Shown: positions 35,106 to 44,212 of the stretch, piece after piece | Layout: the number at the start of each line of letters is the position of its first letter | Numbering within the stretch: the stretch's first letter is position 1 | From: Aequorivita todarodis | GTDB lineage: Bacteria; Bacteroidota; Bacteroidia; Flavobacteriales; Flavobacteriaceae | DNA: 64,000 nucleotides | Direction of reading: 5' to 3' | NCBI RefSeq assembly: GCF_028561335.1 | Contig: NZ_JAQQTG010000047.1 | Span: 1-64,000, forward strand | Notes under the pieces: generated by a model | What the model saw: the letters and a program-made list of their open reading frames with translations, nothing else | The model's database searches: none | Told to the model about the DNA's origin: nothing | Position numbers and translations under genes: made by a program

Positions 35106-36713
35106 ATGAAAAAAATATTTACGCTATTTTTAATATTGACATTTTTCGGAATGGGAAACGCCCAGGTGTCATTTACCGCATCCCCTATTTCCACAACTGG
35201 GGCAGAGCGCGCCGCGGTGGATATGAACGGGGATTTTTTGGACGATTTGGTTTCCGTAAACGAAACCAATATTCAAATTTACTATCAACAACCAAACGGT
35301 AGTTTTGTAATGAGAAACATCCCCACTTCCTTTGCAGACAATTTACCTTCTTGGAGCCTTGCCGCTGCAGATTATGACAAGAACGGTTTTACCGATTTAC
35401 TTTATGCAGGGGGTAATGGGGTTACTTTTATGAGAGCCAACAACAACGACGGCTACGACGAAATTACCTTTCCGCAATATGTGTTTTCGCAGCGTTCCAA
35501 CTTTGTGGATATCAACAACGATGGCCATTTAGATGCCTTTGTATGCCACGATGTGGCTCCAAGCGTTTATTATATCAATAACGGCGATGGAACCTTTACC
35601 TTTCATCAAGGCGATATTGGCGATTATCCCACCGGAGGGAATTACGGTTCCGTTTGGATAGATTACGACAATGATGGCGATATGGACTGTTTTATAGCAA
35701 AGTGCAATGTGAACGGAGACGTTAACGAAAGAAGTGAAAACCAACTCTATCAAAATGACGGCGCAGGCAATTTTGTGGAAGTAGGTGAAGCTGCAGGGTT
35801 AAAGGACAATATGCAAACTTGGTCTTCTGCTTGGGCAGATTTTGATAACGATGGTTATTTGGACGTATTTGTAGGAAGTAGCGATGGTAGTTTCACACAT
35901 AAATTAAATAGAAATAACGGCGACGGAACCTTTACCGATATTTCCGCTTCAACGGGAATTAACGCATTAACTATTACCGGTATTGAAAATTGCACCTACG
36001 ATTTCAATAACGATGGCTATACGGATATTTTATCCAATGGCAATATCCTTTTAAATAATGGAGACCTAACTTTTTCTTTGATTCCCTTCGCCCTGCCAAA
36101 TAACAACGGCTCCTTGGGCGATTTGAACAATGACGGATTTATAGATTCCTTCACGGGTGGAAATATTTATTACAATGACGCAAACGCAAACCATTGGCTC
36201 ACCATCAATACCATAGGCGTGGAGAGCAACATAAACGGTATTGGGGCGCGGGTTACCATAACCTCAGCGTTGGGAACACAGATTCGCGAAGTGCGCAGTG
36301 GCGAAGGTTTTAAATACATGAGCACACTCAACACACATTTCGGTCTTGGCCAGGATACCGAGATTGCCACCCTTACCATTGCTTGGCCCTCTGGCATCGT
36401 TGACACTCTGGAAAACGTTGCGGTAGATCAAGTTATTTCGGTAGTGGAAGGTTCTACGGTCATCGGGATAGATGAAAACATAACTAACAACCTTATCCTT
36501 TATCCCAATCCAACACAAAACGTTTTGTACCTCGGGGACATAACCGATTTTACAAACCCAGCCTATTCCATTTTTGATACGCAGGGAAAAAAGGTACTGG
36601 ACGCTAAAGTAGAATTAAACACTATTGACGTTTCAAATTTGGCAACAGGAAATTACATCCTGAAAATTCACGACGGCAGCACCTTAAAAGCGCAGCGCTT
36701 TATTAAAAAGTAG
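35106..36713 (+). CDS. FG-GAP/ASPIC-UnbV repeat protein with T9SS sorting domain
   Basis: A 535-residue secreted protein with a signal peptide (ends FGMGNAQ). It has seven or so FG-GAP/VCBS repeats carrying calcium-loop motifs (DMNGDFLDDL, DINNDGHLDAF, DYDNDGDMDCF, DFDNDGYLDVF, DFNNDGYTDIL). An ASPIC/UnbV domain follows (NGIGARVTI with RSGEGFKYMS and TIAWPSG), then a type A T9SS sorting domain (LYPNPTQNVLYL ending RFIKK). It is probably displayed on the cell surface. The ATG at 35106 starts the signal peptide; the frame is open to 35079 inside the cytochrome gene. Likely co-transcribed with the cytochrome. Confidence 0.9.
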   Translation: MKKIFTLFLILTFFGMGNAQVSFTASPISTTGAERAAVDMNGDFLDDLVSVNETNIQIYYQQPNGSFVMRNIPTSFADNLPSWSLAAADYDKNGFTDLLYAGGNGVTFMRANNNDGYDEITFPQYVFSQRSNFVDINNDGHLDAFVCHDVAPSVYYINNGDGTFTFHQGDIGDYPTGGNYGSVWIDYDNDGDMDCFIAKCNVNGDVNERSENQLYQNDGAGNFVEVGEAAGLKDNMQTWSSAWADFDNDGYLDVFVGSSDGSFTHKLNRNNGDGTFTDISASTGINALTITGIENCTYDFNNDGYTDILSNGNILLNNGDLTFSLIPFALPNNNGSLGDLNNDGFIDSFTGGNIYYNDANANHWLTINTIGVESNINGIGARVTITSALGTQIREVRSGEGFKYMSTLNTHFGLGQDTEIATLTIAWPSGIVDTLENVAVDQVISVVEGSTVIGIDENITNNLILYPNPTQNVLYLGDITDFTNPAYSIFDTQGKKVLDAKVELNTIDVSNLATGNYILKIHDGSTLKAQRFIKK

Positions 36714-36735
36714 GTTTCTAAAAGAAGGAAAAAAA

Positions 36736-36771
36736 GAGGGTGTCCAAAACAGTAATTTTAGACACCCTCTT
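36736..36771. terminator. Bidirectional terminator between convergent genes
   Basis: A perfect ten-bp stem AGAGGGTGTC/GACACCCTCT with a 16-base loop lies between the FG-GAP gene and the PorT-like gene. A-runs lie on the left side and pyrimidines on the right, so it can serve both strands. Confidence 0.8.
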
Positions 36772-36785
36772 CCTTAAAGCACAAT

Positions 36786-37421
36786 TTACAAGCTGTATTC
36801 CAGACCTATATTCAATACGGAGGAATAAATGCCGTAATCCCTTTTTACCAATCCAAAATAGTAACGGGCGTTGAGGCCTAAGTTTTCAGTGAGCTTATAG
36901 CCCGCACCAAATGCAAGTCCTGCATCAAATGTGTCAGGATCTTTGGTGTTTGGGACGTTAAAATTAGGATCGTCCGTCGGTGATGTGATTATTTTTTCCT
37001 TGTTGCTCAAGATAAAGCCAAACTGCGGTCCGGCTTCCACATAAAAGGTTTCGGTGATGCAATATCGCGCCATTATGGGCAGTAATATCGTGGCTTCGTT
37101 AATATTCTTTTTTAAGTCACCGACTTTCGGTTCGTTGTTGGCTCCATCACGAATTTCAATATCCTTCAACACGAAACGTGCGCCCTGCATTGCAAAAAGA
37201 AGTTCGGGCTGCACCTTAAATTTTTCAGTAATGCCGATATTGGCAAAACCGCCAACAAAGAATCCCAATTTTCCTTTATATACATCTATAAAGGCATCTG
37301 GGGTTCTGTAGGATGCGTAATTAACCCCGCCCTTAAAGCCAAGGCTAAGGTTGCTTTGCTGTGCCTGTGCACCCAAGGCCCATAGCATAAAGATGAGGAA
37401 TAGGTATAAGTGTTTTTTCAT
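36786..37421 (-). CDS. PorT-family outer-membrane beta-barrel protein
   Basis: A 211-residue protein with a signal peptide (ends LGAQAQQ) and eight-strand beta-barrel pattern (LSLGFKGGVNYASY, GKLGFFVGGFANIGI, YCITETFYVEAGPQFGF, AGLAFGAGYKLTENLGL, VLNIGLEYSL). It is a small OmpA/PorT-like outer-membrane barrel; many paralogues exist per Bacteroidota genome, so this need not be the T9SS PorT itself. Start set at ATG 37421, which begins the signal peptide. Convergent with the FG-GAP gene. Confidence 0.85.
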   Translation of the reverse strand: MKKHLYLFLIFMLWALGAQAQQSNLSLGFKGGVNYASYRTPDAFIDVYKGKLGFFVGGFANIGITEKFKVQPELLFAMQGARFVLKDIEIRDGANNEPKVGDLKKNINEATILLPIMARYCITETFYVEAGPQFGFILSNKEKIITSPTDDPNFNVPNTKDPDTFDAGLAFGAGYKLTENLGLNARYYFGLVKRDYGIYSSVLNIGLEYSL

Positions 37422-37547
37422 GTCTAATTTTTTCGTTTTAGGGCTGCAAAATAGTTTTTTCGGGCCCATGAAAAAAATATATTTGGAATATGTAGCTTGC
37501 AGAAAAAACCGGCCTTGGTTTTCAGTGCTTTAGGAGAAATATGGCAG

Positions 37548-38762
37548 TTACTTATTTTTTGCCTCAATCCATTTACCCAAATATTTAGTGCTCTGCAACG
37601 TGTGATGCTGAAGAATTTGCCCCACGAAGTTTTCCCGCCGGTGTTTTTCAAGATTCGCCAAGAGCAATTGTATTTGATTTTTGAAAACTTCGGAAAACAT
37701 TTTTTTTTGAAAACGATTTTCGATTATTGTGAAACCTCGCTGCTGAGCCTGAACCCAATGGGCTTTTACGGAATATAGTTGTACCGCCGCGCCGCAGAAA
37801 TCTTCTTCCGAAGAAATAATGCTTCCGCCAGAAGGAAGCTCGCCGCACATTCCTTCCACCCCAATTTCCGTAGTTACTGTCGGCAGGCCAAAACGCATGG
37901 CATCCAAAAGTTTTCCCTTTAAACCGGCACCAAACCGCAGTGGAGCCAATTGCACACGAAAGGTTTTCATCGCAATCTCTAAATCATCTGCCCACCCCTT
38001 AATGAGAAAACCTTCTTTTATATTATTTAGCTGAACCACTTGATGCGGGGCATAGGCTCCGTAAATATGCAATTCGGCATTGGGAAGCTGTTGTCTTATT
38101 TCCGGCCAAAGTTTTTTCAGTTGCAGCACCGAATCTACATTGGGCGCATGCAGCAAGTTGCCGATGGCGAGAAAATTTTGTCGCTCCTCAAAAGCGGGAG
38201 TGCTTTCTGAAACTGCTGCTACCAAAAACGGCAAATAATAAAGTATTTCTGAAGCAATCTTAAACCTGTTTTGTAACAGTTCCATTTCATATTCTGAAAT
38301 GATAAGCGACAGATCACATCTCAGGATGCTGGCCAGTTCGCGTTTAGCGGTTTCTGAGAAAAGGTTCGCTTCGGAAACGGGCTTGCCGTTCTTAATTGCC
38401 TCTTCCCTCGCTTTCCGCAAAAAGTGAAGATCTTCGGTGTCGAGAATTTTTAATGCGTTGGGGCAGTTTTCGGAAACCCGCCACCCGAATTGTTCCTCGG
38501 TAATATAACGGTCAAAAACGACGATTTCGGGGTTCAATTTTTTTATAAATTCATCAAAGGAAACATCGTTCAACTTAATATTTTGTATTGAAATATGCTG
38601 CCTTTGAAGATCTGCGGTCTTTTCGGAAACCGCAGCTGTACTGGCAAAGGTGATTTGGTACTTTTCTTCATTGAATAATTCGATCAACTGCATCATCCTA
38701 CTACCCGCAGCAGTGGTGCTGGGCTCGGGAAAGGTGTGGCCGATAATTAAAAGTTGTTTCAA
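37548..38762 (-). CDS. Glycosyltransferase, GT4-like family
   Basis: A 404-residue GT-B-fold glycosyltransferase of the GT4 type. The N-terminal half begins with KQLLIIGHTFPEP; the donor-binding half has AIGNLLHAPNVDSV, ELHIYGAYAPHQV and the GLKGKLLDAMRFGLPTVTT region with the usual conserved Glu replaced by Gly-Leu. Sugar and acceptor are unknown. The start is TTG: an in-frame stop lies five codons upstream, no ATG occurs before residue 22, and KQLLIIGHTF is a natural N-terminus. No cell-wall cluster surrounds it. Confidence 0.82.
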   Translation of the reverse strand: MKQLLIIGHTFPEPSTTAAGSRMMQLIELFNEEKYQITFASTAAVSEKTADLQRQHISIQNIKLNDVSFDEFIKKLNPEIVVFDRYITEEQFGWRVSENCPNALKILDTEDLHFLRKAREEAIKNGKPVSEANLFSETAKRELASILRCDLSLIISEYEMELLQNRFKIASEILYYLPFLVAAVSESTPAFEERQNFLAIGNLLHAPNVDSVLQLKKLWPEIRQQLPNAELHIYGAYAPHQVVQLNNIKEGFLIKGWADDLEIAMKTFRVQLAPLRFGAGLKGKLLDAMRFGLPTVTTEIGVEGMCGELPSGGSIISSEEDFCGAAVQLYSVKAHWVQAQQRGFTIIENRFQKKMFSEVFKNQIQLLLANLEKHRRENFVGQILQHHTLQSTKYLGKWIEAKNK

Positions 38763-38812
38763 GTTTTTGGTTTCGAATTACAGGTTTCGGAATAAAAAAA
38801 TCTATCGGTTGG

Positions 38813-39118
38813 TCAAAATCCGTAAAGCTCACACATCATTCCGAGATTGAAGAAAGCCGTAAGTGCTCCGAGAAAAAGCATTGCACTTACAAAAAGCGTG
38901 GCCAATATTACGATTTTATTTTTTGAGTGGTAATTTATATAATTGAGCGCCACTTGAAATAACAGTGCAATTGCCTGGGCAGACAACATACGCTGGGCAC
39001 AGACAATTACGGGTTCTTTGTAGTAAAGAAAATAAGTGGCCACCATCAATACGATATATAGTGCTGTTATTCCGAAAAGGACTGTTTTTGGAAATTTGAA
39101 GCGTTGAGAATTGGTCAT
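38813..39118 (-). CDS. Small membrane protein, unknown function
   Basis: A 101-residue protein with three predicted membrane helices (TVLFGITALYIVLMVATYFL, AIALLFQVALNYI, IVILATLFVSAMLFLGALTAFF). No family recognised. ATG 39118 is preferred over an upstream start at 39166 because the extra residues are not membrane-like. It is 50 bp upstream of the glycosyltransferase on the same strand and may be co-transcribed with it. Confidence 0.6.
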   Translation of the reverse strand: MTNSQRFKFPKTVLFGITALYIVLMVATYFLYYKEPVIVCAQRMLSAQAIALLFQVALNYINYHSKNKIVILATLFVSAMLFLGALTAFFNLGMMCELYGF

Positions 39119-39174
39119 AGCGCAAGGTTTTATCCAAAGATAATTATTAAACCTAAGTATCGCCAAAAAACAAA

Positions 39175-39207
39175 AGCCTTTCGGAGAAGTAAGTCTTCCG
39201 AAAGGCT
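39175..39207 (-). terminator. Intrinsic terminator of the beta-helix lipoprotein gene
   Basis: Perfect 11-bp arms AGCCTTTCGGA/TCCGAAAGGCT flank an 11-base loop; on the minus strand TTTTGTTTTTTGG follows. It lies 47 bp past the stop of the lipoprotein gene. Confidence 0.85.
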
Positions 39208-39253
39208 CTTAACAAAGGATAGTGAAACCTATTGTTGCAACTTATATGGGCTA

Positions 39254-40459
39254 TTATTCAAAAAATTCAGAACACGGGGTGTTGGTAAAGGTAAGATTGT
39301 AGGAGGAATAATTGGGGTTTGAAGTTTGGCCGCCAAGCAATCTGCCGTACACACCGCAGGATGCAAGATCCTTAAATTGGGTATCGTGTACGCTCAGTTT
39401 GGCATTGTACCAAAGATCAATTGCACCTTTGTTGGTACTTGGGTCCTCCCCTGCATTGCTTATGGTAGCAAATGCGATTTCATTCATCGGGTTGGTGCCG
39501 TCAATCTTAATGCCCACCCAAGAGCCGGGGGTATTGGACACCCCTTTAATGGTTATGGGATTCGCTGCATTTCCTACCATTTTCAATCCCCCTGTATCAC
39601 GGATGTTTATCTCGGTGCCGGGCGACATTTCTATGGTTACTCCCGGTTCAATGGTCAACTCGCCTCTTGCATTTACGCCACTAATACCGGTATTGAGCAC
39701 CCGGTAGGGTACATTTACTTTCTTCCAAACGCTTGAGTTCTCAAATTCAGCCGAATAATTGTAAAGCAAGACCCTGTCCAGATCGTTACCCGAATAATTA
39801 TCGGTTGCCGAAGTTTGGGTGGCATAAACGGTATTTATAAGCAATGGATTTGCATTGCCATTGAAGACGTTGTTTTGCAGCGTGAGACGTGTATTTCTAT
39901 ATACCGCATTTAAGCCAGAGGTTTGACTGTTAATTACAGTACAGTTTTTTAACGTTAGAGCTCCATCGGCATATACAATAACATTACCGCGGTCGCCATT
40001 GCTATTAAAAGCTTGACCGCCACCATAACTAACGGTGACAAATTCCATAATATTTGATGAATTTTCACTTTCCACAAAAATCCCACGCCATGAACCACGG
40101 GTTGGCTGGGTTCCAGTAAATACGATAGGCTTATTGGCAGTACCCACTGCTTGGATTGAAGATACATTTTCTCTCAAAATAAGTCCGGAATCTGGCGTGA
40201 AGGCAATAACAACACCCGGCTCTACAATTAAATTGGCTCGAACCTGTGAAACACAGCTCACGATATAATCTATTGGAGCGTTTGGATTGTCTACCAAAGT
40301 TCTGTTCTCGAGAAAATAATCACAGTCCAACTGGATAGGATCTACGTTTACGGGCGGTTCAACAGGATCGTCGCTGGAGCAGGAAGCCGCTATCAAGGCA
40401 AGTGAACACAACACTAAAAGACTTAGCTTTTCGGAAGCATTTTTCAGTAGTTTTTTCAT
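39254..40459 (-). CDS. Right-handed beta-helix lipoprotein
   Basis: A 401-residue lipoprotein (lipobox IAASC, Cys27) followed by SSDDPVEPP. The mature part is a parallel beta-helix with repeating PGV-type turns (VEPGVVIAFTPDSGLILREN, GTANKPIVFTG, IEPGVTIEMSPGTEINIRDTG, GNAANPITIKG). No catalytic residues of pectate lyases are evident, so it is more likely an adhesin or structural surface protein. Divergent from the sensor kinase gene; its -7 box lies at 40503-40510. Confidence 0.85.
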   Translation of the reverse strand: MKKLLKNASEKLSLLVLCSLALIAASCSSDDPVEPPVNVDPIQLDCDYFLENRTLVDNPNAPIDYIVSCVSQVRANLIVEPGVVIAFTPDSGLILRENVSSIQAVGTANKPIVFTGTQPTRGSWRGIFVESENSSNIMEFVTVSYGGGQAFNSNGDRGNVIVYADGALTLKNCTVINSQTSGLNAVYRNTRLTLQNNVFNGNANPLLINTVYATQTSATDNYSGNDLDRVLLYNYSAEFENSSVWKKVNVPYRVLNTGISGVNARGELTIEPGVTIEMSPGTEINIRDTGGLKMVGNAANPITIKGVSNTPGSWVGIKIDGTNPMNEIAFATISNAGEDPSTNKGAIDLWYNAKLSVHDTQFKDLASCGVYGRLLGGQTSNPNYSSYNLTFTNTPCSEFFE

Positions 40460-40502
40460 AATTAAGTGTTTTAATATTTAAAGGTTTTCAATATTCTTTG
40501 CA

Positions 40503-40510
40503 CAAACCTA
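40503..40510 (-). promoter_or_regulatory. -7 promoter box of the beta-helix lipoprotein
   Basis: The minus strand reads TAGGTTTG followed by TGC, fitting TAnnTTTG, 44 bp before the ATG. It lies in the 209-bp divergent gap shared with the sensor kinase. I saw no convincing LytTR-type direct repeat there. Confidence 0.45.
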
Positions 40511-40668
40511 CTCATCACCCGTACAGAAAAAAACAGCCACTTAGCATATGACGGTTGTGGGTTAGAATTTGGAAAAATGCTATTAGCAATACCAAATACT
40601 CAATAAAAACCACCAAATACTAAAATTTCAAAAAACCTTAGCAAATAGAATGGTATTTTAGCTAATTG

Positions 40669-42696
40669 ATGAAAAAATCCTTTTTTATAGTCTTCATTGT
40701 CTTAGCAAACCTATGGCAACTTTCTGCACAGATAGCAGCCGATTCTATCGTGGGAGAATTGAAGCTACTTAATAATTCTGAAGTAAAAGCACAGCGTACT
40801 TCTCTTCAAGCAACATTTGAAGAAGTACAAAATACGCCCGACTGGAAACCTTATGATGCGAATTACGAAAATGAACCCGAAACCGCCATTTGGTTAAAAT
40901 TTGAACTCGAGAACCGATCAAATGATACGCTGCCCATTTATTGCTTTACCGCACACGATTATGCCTACGTGTATCAACAAGTAGGTACGGATTTTAAAAC
41001 TTTTAAGAATGGTAATTTAGTCCCCCTCTATAAACGCAGCAATAAGAGAGAATTTTACATCACTGAACTCGTGCTGCCACCTTCCCAAAAATCGCAAGTT
41101 TTCATAAGGGTCAACAGTACTAGAAAAATAAAAAATGGAAATGTCGCGCTTTTTACAAAAGCATATTATTTAGAATTTGCCAATAACTATATCGAATCCG
41201 AAAAGCATTCGGTAGCGTTTATGGTTTTTTATATACTTTCCCTATTCACCATTTTTCTATTTGGAGTGGTTTTTTGGTTGCGGACGCGCCATAACCTCTA
41301 TGCCTATTATTTGGCCTACATATTCTTTCAATTGGTCTTTGCATTTGCTGCCTTGAGAGGAACAACCGTTAGCGTTGGCAATTTCTTTCTCCATTTATCT
41401 TATCGTTCCGGTACGTTACCAGAGGCTTCCCAGTTTCTATTTATTGGCTTTTACATCTTTTTTATCATCAATCTACTGGAAATTAAAAAGTATAACCAAT
41501 CCCTCACTAAGGCCCTCAACTATTTTGGATGGTTCTGTTTGCTCTACGGATTAACTATTTTTATTTACTTAATATTCTGGAAAGATGCTGCCATTTCTAG
41601 TGACATAACCACCACCGTACGGTTTATAGTATTGCCATTGAATTTGGTAATGCTCATTTGGATCATTTATAAAGTAAAGCATCCTTTATTGAAGTACTTT
41701 GTAGTGGGCCACAGTTTCTTTTTTATTGGTGCGGTTCTGGCTTCTTATGTTATGATAACCAAAAGCAATCACCACCCAGAGAGCATTTTTAATTTTCCCT
41801 ATGCTCCCACTATAATTTTTCAGGCAGGCTTACTTGCCGAAGTTTTCTGTTTTGCATTTGCTTTGGGAGAAAATATTTTCCTGCTTCAAAAAGAAAAGGA
41901 AACCACCAGCCAAAACCTAATTACACAATTACAAAAAAACCAACAGCTTCAAGAGAATATGCGCGTGGAACTGGACAGAAAGATAAACCAAAAGACCGAG
42001 GAGTTGATCCAACTCTATTCAAAAATTGAAAAACAAAAAGAAGAACAGCTTAAAAACTCTTTTACCCAAAAGTTGCAGGAAATGGAAATGCTTGCCCTTC
42101 GATCGCAGATGAATCCGCATTTTCTTTTCAATAGTCTCAATTCCATAAAACATTTAATTATGACCTCGCGCAATGAGGATGCCATTTCATATTTAGATGA
42201 TTTTTCAACCTTACTACGCAGCATCCTCTACAACAGCAACCGTGAAATTATTTCGGTGGAAGAAGAACTTGAAATAATAAAACTTTATCTTTCTTTGGAA
42301 AAAAATAGAATGGGCGATACCTTCAACTATACGATCGATGTATCCTCAATCGAAGAACTCTCGCAGTTCAACATACCGCCCCTTTTACTCCAACCTTTTG
42401 TTGAGAACGCCATTTGGCACGGGTTAAGGCCGAGCCAGAGCGGCCAAAAGTTGCTGAAGATTACCTTTGACACCAGCGATATTTTAAAAATAATAATTGA
42501 AGATAACGGCATAGGCAGAAAAGCGAGCAGCTCTGAAAATAAGATGCATAAATCCATGGGAATGGAGATTACCAGAGAACGGTTGGCGTTGTTCAACCAT
42601 TCAAATGAAACATCCATAAAGCTTGAAATAATAGATCTGGAAAGTGAAAATAAACCCTTGGGGACAAAAGTTGTATTAACCTATTTTTATTCATAA
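40669..42696 (+). CDS. 7TMR-DISM sensor histidine kinase (LytS/YehU type)
   Basis: A 675-residue inner-membrane kinase. A signal peptide (LWQLSAQ) leads to an extracytoplasmic 7TMR-DISM extracellular domain (about 25-160), seven membrane helices (about 185-395) and a coiled coil (about 395-460). The cytoplasmic His_kinase domain has the phospho-His484 in MNPHFLFNSLNSIK, then the ATPase N-box FVENAIWHGL and IEDNGIGRK. A TTG one codon upstream (40666) is less likely than the ATG. Its partner response regulator begins 2 bp after its stop. Confidence 0.93.
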   Translation: MKKSFFIVFIVLANLWQLSAQIAADSIVGELKLLNNSEVKAQRTSLQATFEEVQNTPDWKPYDANYENEPETAIWLKFELENRSNDTLPIYCFTAHDYAYVYQQVGTDFKTFKNGNLVPLYKRSNKREFYITELVLPPSQKSQVFIRVNSTRKIKNGNVALFTKAYYLEFANNYIESEKHSVAFMVFYILSLFTIFLFGVVFWLRTRHNLYAYYLAYIFFQLVFAFAALRGTTVSVGNFFLHLSYRSGTLPEASQFLFIGFYIFFIINLLEIKKYNQSLTKALNYFGWFCLLYGLTIFIYLIFWKDAAISSDITTTVRFIVLPLNLVMLIWIIYKVKHPLLKYFVVGHSFFFIGAVLASYVMITKSNHHPESIFNFPYAPTIIFQAGLLAEVFCFAFALGENIFLLQKEKETTSQNLITQLQKNQQLQENMRVELDRKINQKTEELIQLYSKIEKQKEEQLKNSFTQKLQEMEMLALRSQMNPHFLFNSLNSIKHLIMTSRNEDAISYLDDFSTLLRSILYNSNREIISVEEELEIIKLYLSLEKNRMGDTFNYTIDVSSIEELSQFNIPPLLLQPFVENAIWHGLRPSQSGQKLLKITFDTSDILKIIIEDNGIGRKASSSENKMHKSMGMEITRERLALFNHSNETSIKLEIIDLESENKPLGTKVVLTYFYS

Positions 42697-42697
42697 A

Positions 42698-43456
42698 ATG
42701 ACTAAAGTAATCATTATTGACGACGAGGCACATTGTACGGAGGTCCTTGCCAATCTCATCAAAAAGGTACATTCAGATTATGAAATATTGGGCATTTTCA
42801 CCAACCCGATCGAGGGACTGCTATATATTCAGAACAACCCGCCAGACTTGCTTTTCCTAGATATTGAAATGCCCAACTTAAACGGTTTTGCGTTGCTGGA
42901 CAAACTTTTGCCCATAGATTTTGACATTATATTCACAACGGCTTATGACCGATATGCCATTCGTGCTTTTAATTATAGCGCCATCAACTATCTCTTAAAA
43001 CCCATTTCGGAGCGAAATATAGTGGCGGCACTCGCCAATTGGGAAAAGAGAAGAAAGAAAATCAGTACTGAACAGTGGCGATTGCTTCAAAGCAGCTTTG
43101 AAAAATCGAATAAGGAATGTACTAAAATTGCACTCCCCACGGGAATAGGCTTTAATATTGTAGAGATAAAAAACATAATGCGCTGCCAGTCTGATAATAA
43201 CTACACCAACTTTTTCTTACAGGACGGTACAAAAATTTTGATTAGCCGCACCCTGAAAGAAATAGATGATATACTTTCAGAGCACAAGTTTATAAGAGTG
43301 CATCAATCACATCTTATAAACCCCAAGTTTGTAAAAGGAATTTTAAAACAGGATGGCGGTAGTTTAATTATGAGCGATAATATTGAAATACCCGTATCCA
43401 GACAGAAGCGAATACAGATAAATGAGATTCTGGAAACCATGCTTCGCTTTAAATAA
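42698..43456 (+). CDS. LytTR-family response regulator
   Basis: A 252-residue cytoplasmic response regulator. The receiver domain has acidic pair Asp8-Asp9, phosphoacceptor Asp55 in LLFLDIEMPNLNG, the switch Thr in IIFTTAYD and Lys101 in YLLKPIS. A LytTR DNA-binding domain follows (about 145-250) with IMRCQSDNNYTNFF and the RVHQSHLINPKFV motif. It pairs with the upstream kinase in a cotranscribed unit. Target promoters are not identifiable from the sequence alone. Confidence 0.94.
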   Translation: MTKVIIIDDEAHCTEVLANLIKKVHSDYEILGIFTNPIEGLLYIQNNPPDLLFLDIEMPNLNGFALLDKLLPIDFDIIFTTAYDRYAIRAFNYSAINYLLKPISERNIVAALANWEKRRKKISTEQWRLLQSSFEKSNKECTKIALPTGIGFNIVEIKNIMRCQSDNNYTNFFLQDGTKILISRTLKEIDDILSEHKFIRVHQSHLINPKFVKGILKQDGGSLIMSDNIEIPVSRQKRIQINEILETMLRFK

Positions 43457-43519
43457 TTAGGAAAAACCTTTTTGCATACCAACCAAAGTCCTAGGCGGCA
43501 GAAGTATTAAGGACAACAA

Positions 43520-43816
43520 TTAAGAATTTCGTTTTTGCCAGTTCTGGGGATCACGACTGGTGTGAAATATAGAAATCACTTTTATGGTTTCATTTTCAAT
43601 TATAAAATGGATTCCATAGGGGTAGGAATTGCAATAATAAACTCGGACATCTTTAAATTTTAATTGAAAAGAAAAAGGTGTTTTTCTGATATATTCAAAA
43701 CCGAGATTAATTTCTGTTTTTAATCTTTCGGAAAGTTTACTGCTTCGCTTTTTATACCACTCCAAAGCTTCTGCAACATCTAAAGTTGCCTCTTCAGATA
43801 TTACAATAATATACAT
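43520..43816 (-). CDS. ParE/RelE-family toxin
   Basis: A 98-residue protein with the type II toxin fold of the ParE/RelE superfamily: ATLDVAEALEWYKKRSSKLSE, FPFSFQ-like core, and the C-terminal pattern KVISIFHTSRDPQNW. ParE-type members inhibit gyrase, RelE-type cut mRNA; this sequence does not decide. Its ATG shares one base with the stop codon of the upstream antitoxin gene, a typical antitoxin-toxin arrangement. It lies just after the response regulator in the opposite orientation. Confidence 0.82.
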   Translation of the reverse strand: MYIIVISEEATLDVAEALEWYKKRSSKLSERLKTEINLGFEYIRKTPFSFQLKFKDVRVYYCNSYPYGIHFIIENETIKVISIFHTSRDPQNWQKRNS

Positions 43817-44040
43817 TATCGAGGTTCGTATAAACGATTTTCAAATTCTTCCAAGGAATAGAACTTCATTTGTCCTTCGGCATTCTTTTTTAAGCGGCGG
43901 TCAAGTTCAGCTATTTGTGAGTCGGGAAGTTCTGCATTCTGCTCGCGTTGTAGTAATTGTCTTATTTCCTTTAAGACTTCTTCGTTATCTGAATCCAATA
44001 ATAATTGTATTAGCTCTATTTTTTCTGCTTCCAGGTTCAT
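43816..44040 (-). CDS. Antitoxin partner of the ParE/RelE toxin
   Basis: A 74-residue, acidic, helical protein (MNLEAEKIELIQLLLDSDNE, then VLKEIRQLLQREQ) with a C-terminal tail likely to wrap the toxin (MKFYSLEEFENRLYE). Its size and order fit a type II antitoxin, probably with a short N-terminal DNA-binding segment. ATG 44040 is preferred over a TTG two codons upstream. It overlaps the toxin by one base. Confidence 0.72.
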   Translation of the reverse strand: MNLEAEKIELIQLLLDSDNEEVLKEIRQLLQREQNAELPDSQIAELDRRLKKNAEGQMKFYSLEEFENRLYEPR

Positions 44041-44212
44041 TTGCAATTTATTTATGAACTAAGATAATAAATTAATCAACCTCTTTAACAAAAATTCAGC
44101 TACCTACTGTCCGGTTTGGGGAAAGAGTGGTGAATCCATTTTAAACCCTCCAAATAAAAATCAATTCCGCATCTCTTCAAATTCGCTCAATACTATCTAC
44201 ATGGAGTGGCAA

